Position numbers and translations under genes: made by a program | From: Microthrixaceae bacterium | Lineage (GTDB): Bacteria; Actinomycetota; Acidimicrobiia; Acidimicrobiales; Microtrichaceae | NCBI GenBank assembly: GCA_023957995.1 | Contig: JAMLGK010000003.1 | Coordinates: 124,001 to 188,000, forward strand | Direction of reading: 5' to 3' | Length of the DNA stretch: 64,000 nt | The notes under the pieces: generated by a model | Told to the model about the DNA's origin: nothing | Seen by the model: the letters and a program-made list of their open reading frames with translations, nothing else | Database searches by the model: none | In this document: positions 62,560 to 64,000 of the stretch, piece by piece | How the letters are laid out: each line of letters starts with the position of its first letter | Numbering within the stretch: the stretch's first letter is position 1

Positions 62560-62944
62560 GTCTTCTCGGATTGTCTCATGCAGTCACCGGAGGCGAGGTG
62601 CCACGGCGCTGGGCAAAGGTGCCCTGTGCGAACCCGTGCTGGACGGGCCGTTCAGTTGTGTGGACGTTCTTCGGGCGAAGAGGTCGCGACAATGGTGACG
62701 ACGGCCCACGCCGGCCGGACCCGACCCGGACAATCACCCAGTCCGCGCCCGTTTCCGAGCGCGTACCAGCTCTGGTTCCGGGCCCCGGTCGTGCTTCGGG
62801 AGGCGGTGAAGTCATCTGGATCCCGGGGTCGGGCCCGGAGACGCCGAACCGCATGGCGACCGGAACCCGTTGCACCCCTGTGGAGGGTCGGCCGCCACCC
62901 CCTAACATCGCTGGCCTAGGGCCGTTGGACGGCAGGGGGCGCAG
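62560..62944. other. 385-nt intergenic region without a recognised gene
   Basis: Divergent gap between the site-2 protease and nitroreductase genes. Open frames here are low-complexity Arg/Pro/Ala and lack start signals. A TAACAT at 62903-62908 might be the -10 box for the nitroreductase. I see no tRNA, riboswitch or repeat. Confidence 0.5.
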
Positions 62945-63700
62945 ATGGCCAGATCGGACGAACCACCCGCCACCGGGCACGGCGAGGACCACGGGGTCAC
63001 CAACGAGCGCGCGCCGGAGGGCGACCGGAGCTTCGGGTCGGTCAAGGATCGCCTCGACATGAGCCTCCAGGAAGCCATGTCGACCCAACGGGCCGTGCGC
63101 AAGGTGCTGCCCGAACAGATCGATGACGACATCGTGCTGCGCTGCATCGAGCTCGCGCTGAAGGCCCCGACGGGATCCAACGGTCAGAACTGGGAATTCA
63201 TCATCGTGCGCGACCGCGCCACCAAGGCGGCGTTCGCTGCCCAGTACCGCAAGGCGTGGAGGATCTACGGAACCATCGGTGAGCGGGTCACCTCCGACCA
63301 GGCCGACATGGCCAAGGTCCTGCGGGCGGTGGGTTGGCAGGTCGACAACTTCGAGGACATTCCCACGGTGGTCGTGCCGTGCCTGGTGGGACCCAGCAGG
63401 TTCGTTCCCGCCAGCATCGGACAGTCGAGCCACTACGGCTCGATCTACCCCAGTGTGCAGAACCTGTTGCTGGCGGCCCGTGCGATGGGTCTCGGTGCAT
63501 CGCTCATAACGCTTCCCCTGTGGAACCAGTTCCGGGCGCGCCGGATCCTGGGCCTGCCCATCAAGGTCCAGCCGGTGTGCATGGTTCCCCTCGGATGGCC
63601 CAGGGGGCGCTACGGGCCGACCACCCGGCGACCGGTGGGAGATGTCACACACCTGGATCGCTTCGGACGCCGTGAATGGCGCGATCGAACGTCGGACTGA
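62945..63700 (+). CDS. Nitroreductase-family FMN oxidoreductase
   Basis: A 251-aa flavoenzyme. After a disordered N-terminus of ~40 residues, the FMN-binding start is STQRAVRKVLPEQI with LALKAPTGSNGQNWEFIIV; the second FMN region is QNLLLAARAMGLGASLITLP and the C-terminus carries VPLGWPRGRYGPTTRRPV. Such enzymes reduce quinones, nitro compounds or serve in ring modification; substrate not predictable. ATG 62945 has GGGGG 5 nt upstream. Divergent from the protease gene. Confidence 0.88.
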   Translation: MARSDEPPATGHGEDHGVTNERAPEGDRSFGSVKDRLDMSLQEAMSTQRAVRKVLPEQIDDDIVLRCIELALKAPTGSNGQNWEFIIVRDRATKAAFAAQYRKAWRIYGTIGERVTSDQADMAKVLRAVGWQVDNFEDIPTVVVPCLVGPSRFVPASIGQSSHYGSIYPSVQNLLLAARAMGLGASLITLPLWNQFRARRILGLPIKVQPVCMVPLGWPRGRYGPTTRRPVGDVTHLDRFGRREWRDRTSD

Positions 63701-63707
63701 GGCAGGG

Positions 63708-64000
63708 GTGCACCTCGGGATCTACACCGACGCACACGTGCGCGGGGGCGCCGAGTCGGCGCTGGCCAACTTCATCGAGCGGTACTCCGACGACGTCATG
63801 GTGACGGTCATGGGACCCGATGAGGAACTGGTGCGTTGGCTGGCTGCGCACCGGCGGGGAGCCCGTTACTCGGTGCTGCCGGAGATCGCAGATCGGCGGG
63901 ACCTGGCGGCGATGCGCGCAACCCGCAGGGCGTTCCGCAACCTGGGTGCGGACGTCATCCACTTCAACCTGTCCACGATGTCGTCGTGCCAGTGGGCGAT
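63708..64000 (+). CDS. Family 4 glycosyltransferase, N-terminal part (cut by window end)
   Basis: Open to the end of the window. It reads VHLGIYTDAHVRGGAESALA, a typical GT-B/GT4 first strand and glycine loop, then VMVTVMGPDEELVRWL and later DVIHFNLSTMSSCQWA, where GT4 enzymes have a similar strand. The nucleotide-sugar domain is outside the window. GTG 63708 has GAGG upstream; GTG 63672 is possible but overlaps the nitroreductase by 29 nt. Confidence 0.7.
   Translation, partial: MHLGIYTDAHVRGGAESALANFIERYSDDVMVTVMGPDEELVRWLAAHRRGARYSVLPEIADRRDLAAMRATRRAFRNLGADVIHFNLSTMSSCQWA

Noticed and set aside
62578..62919. 113-codon plus-strand ORF upstream of the nitroreductase
   Set aside because: Low-complexity Arg/Pro/Ser translation, no ribosome site, no domain.
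62576..63652. 358-codon minus-strand ORF across the gap and nitroreductase
   Set aside because: Antisense shadow of the nitroreductase extended by chance.

Overview
The window is a contiguous, gene-dense, high-GC chromosomal segment from an actinomycete-type bacterium (Actinomycetota). The evidence is an HspR repressor with HAIR-type operators at dnaK and clpB, a WhiB regulator, the DUF2017-clpS pair, a purS/purQ/purL three-part FGAM synthase, a MhuD-like heme monooxygenase, a caa3 oxidase with fused cytochrome c, and many start codons that appear leaderless. I suspect class Acidimicrobiia, but that is inference from gene style, not a tree. I see no rRNA, insertion sequence, phage, CRISPR array or plasmid function; this is core genome with a few accessory islands.

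Layout. 1-2.3 kb: end of a ParA-like gene, gpmA, a family 2 glycosyltransferase. 2.3-10.2 kb: heat-shock island dnaK-grpE-dnaJ-(53-aa repeat ORF)-hspR-(SGNH hydrolase), then clpB under its own HAIR promoter. 10.2-27.7 kb: purine cluster purA, purD, purK, purE, purB, purC, purS, purQ, purL, purF, purM, interleaved with a MhuD-like enzyme, a B-box-like zinc protein, a basic opposite-strand protein, a repeat-bearing lipoprotein and gluQ. Together these cover most of PRPP to IMP plus the first AMP-branch step; purN/purT and purH are not here. 27.7-37 kb: a CrtC/AttH-like protein, ACT-domain malic enzyme, and a twice-repeated divergent pair of acyltransferase-3 and GT-C glycosyltransferase. 37.1-37.5 kb: tRNA-Glu, tRNA-Asp and tRNA-Phe on the minus strand with a spacer full of hairpins.

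37.5-48.1 kb: respiratory region. DUF2017, clpS and ctaA run leftward; ctaB and a seven-gene oxidase operon run rightward. The operon opens with a subunit-I-like protein that lacks the histidine ligands, a subunit-III-like protein and a third membrane protein, followed by the catalytic subunits II (with cytochrome c), I, III and IV. 48.2-52.7 kb: ABC exporter, two-component system, membrane protein. 52.9-58.1 kb: serS, a fluC/crcB pair, pdxH, an LCIB-type carbonic anhydrase homologue, ccdA and a TlpA-like thioredoxin. 58.3-64 kb: whiB, a 54-aa ORF with its own terminator, MBL-fold hydrolase, orn, dut, site-2 protease, nitroreductase, and the start of a family 4 glycosyltransferase.

Two sequence-wide themes stand out. 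First, ten genes have a TANNNT hexamer exactly 6-7 nt upstream of the start codon and no Shine-Dalgarno, so transcription and translation probably start at the same base. Second, in-frame 15-bp tandem repeats recur in four neighbouring genes between 6.2 and 13.2 kb.
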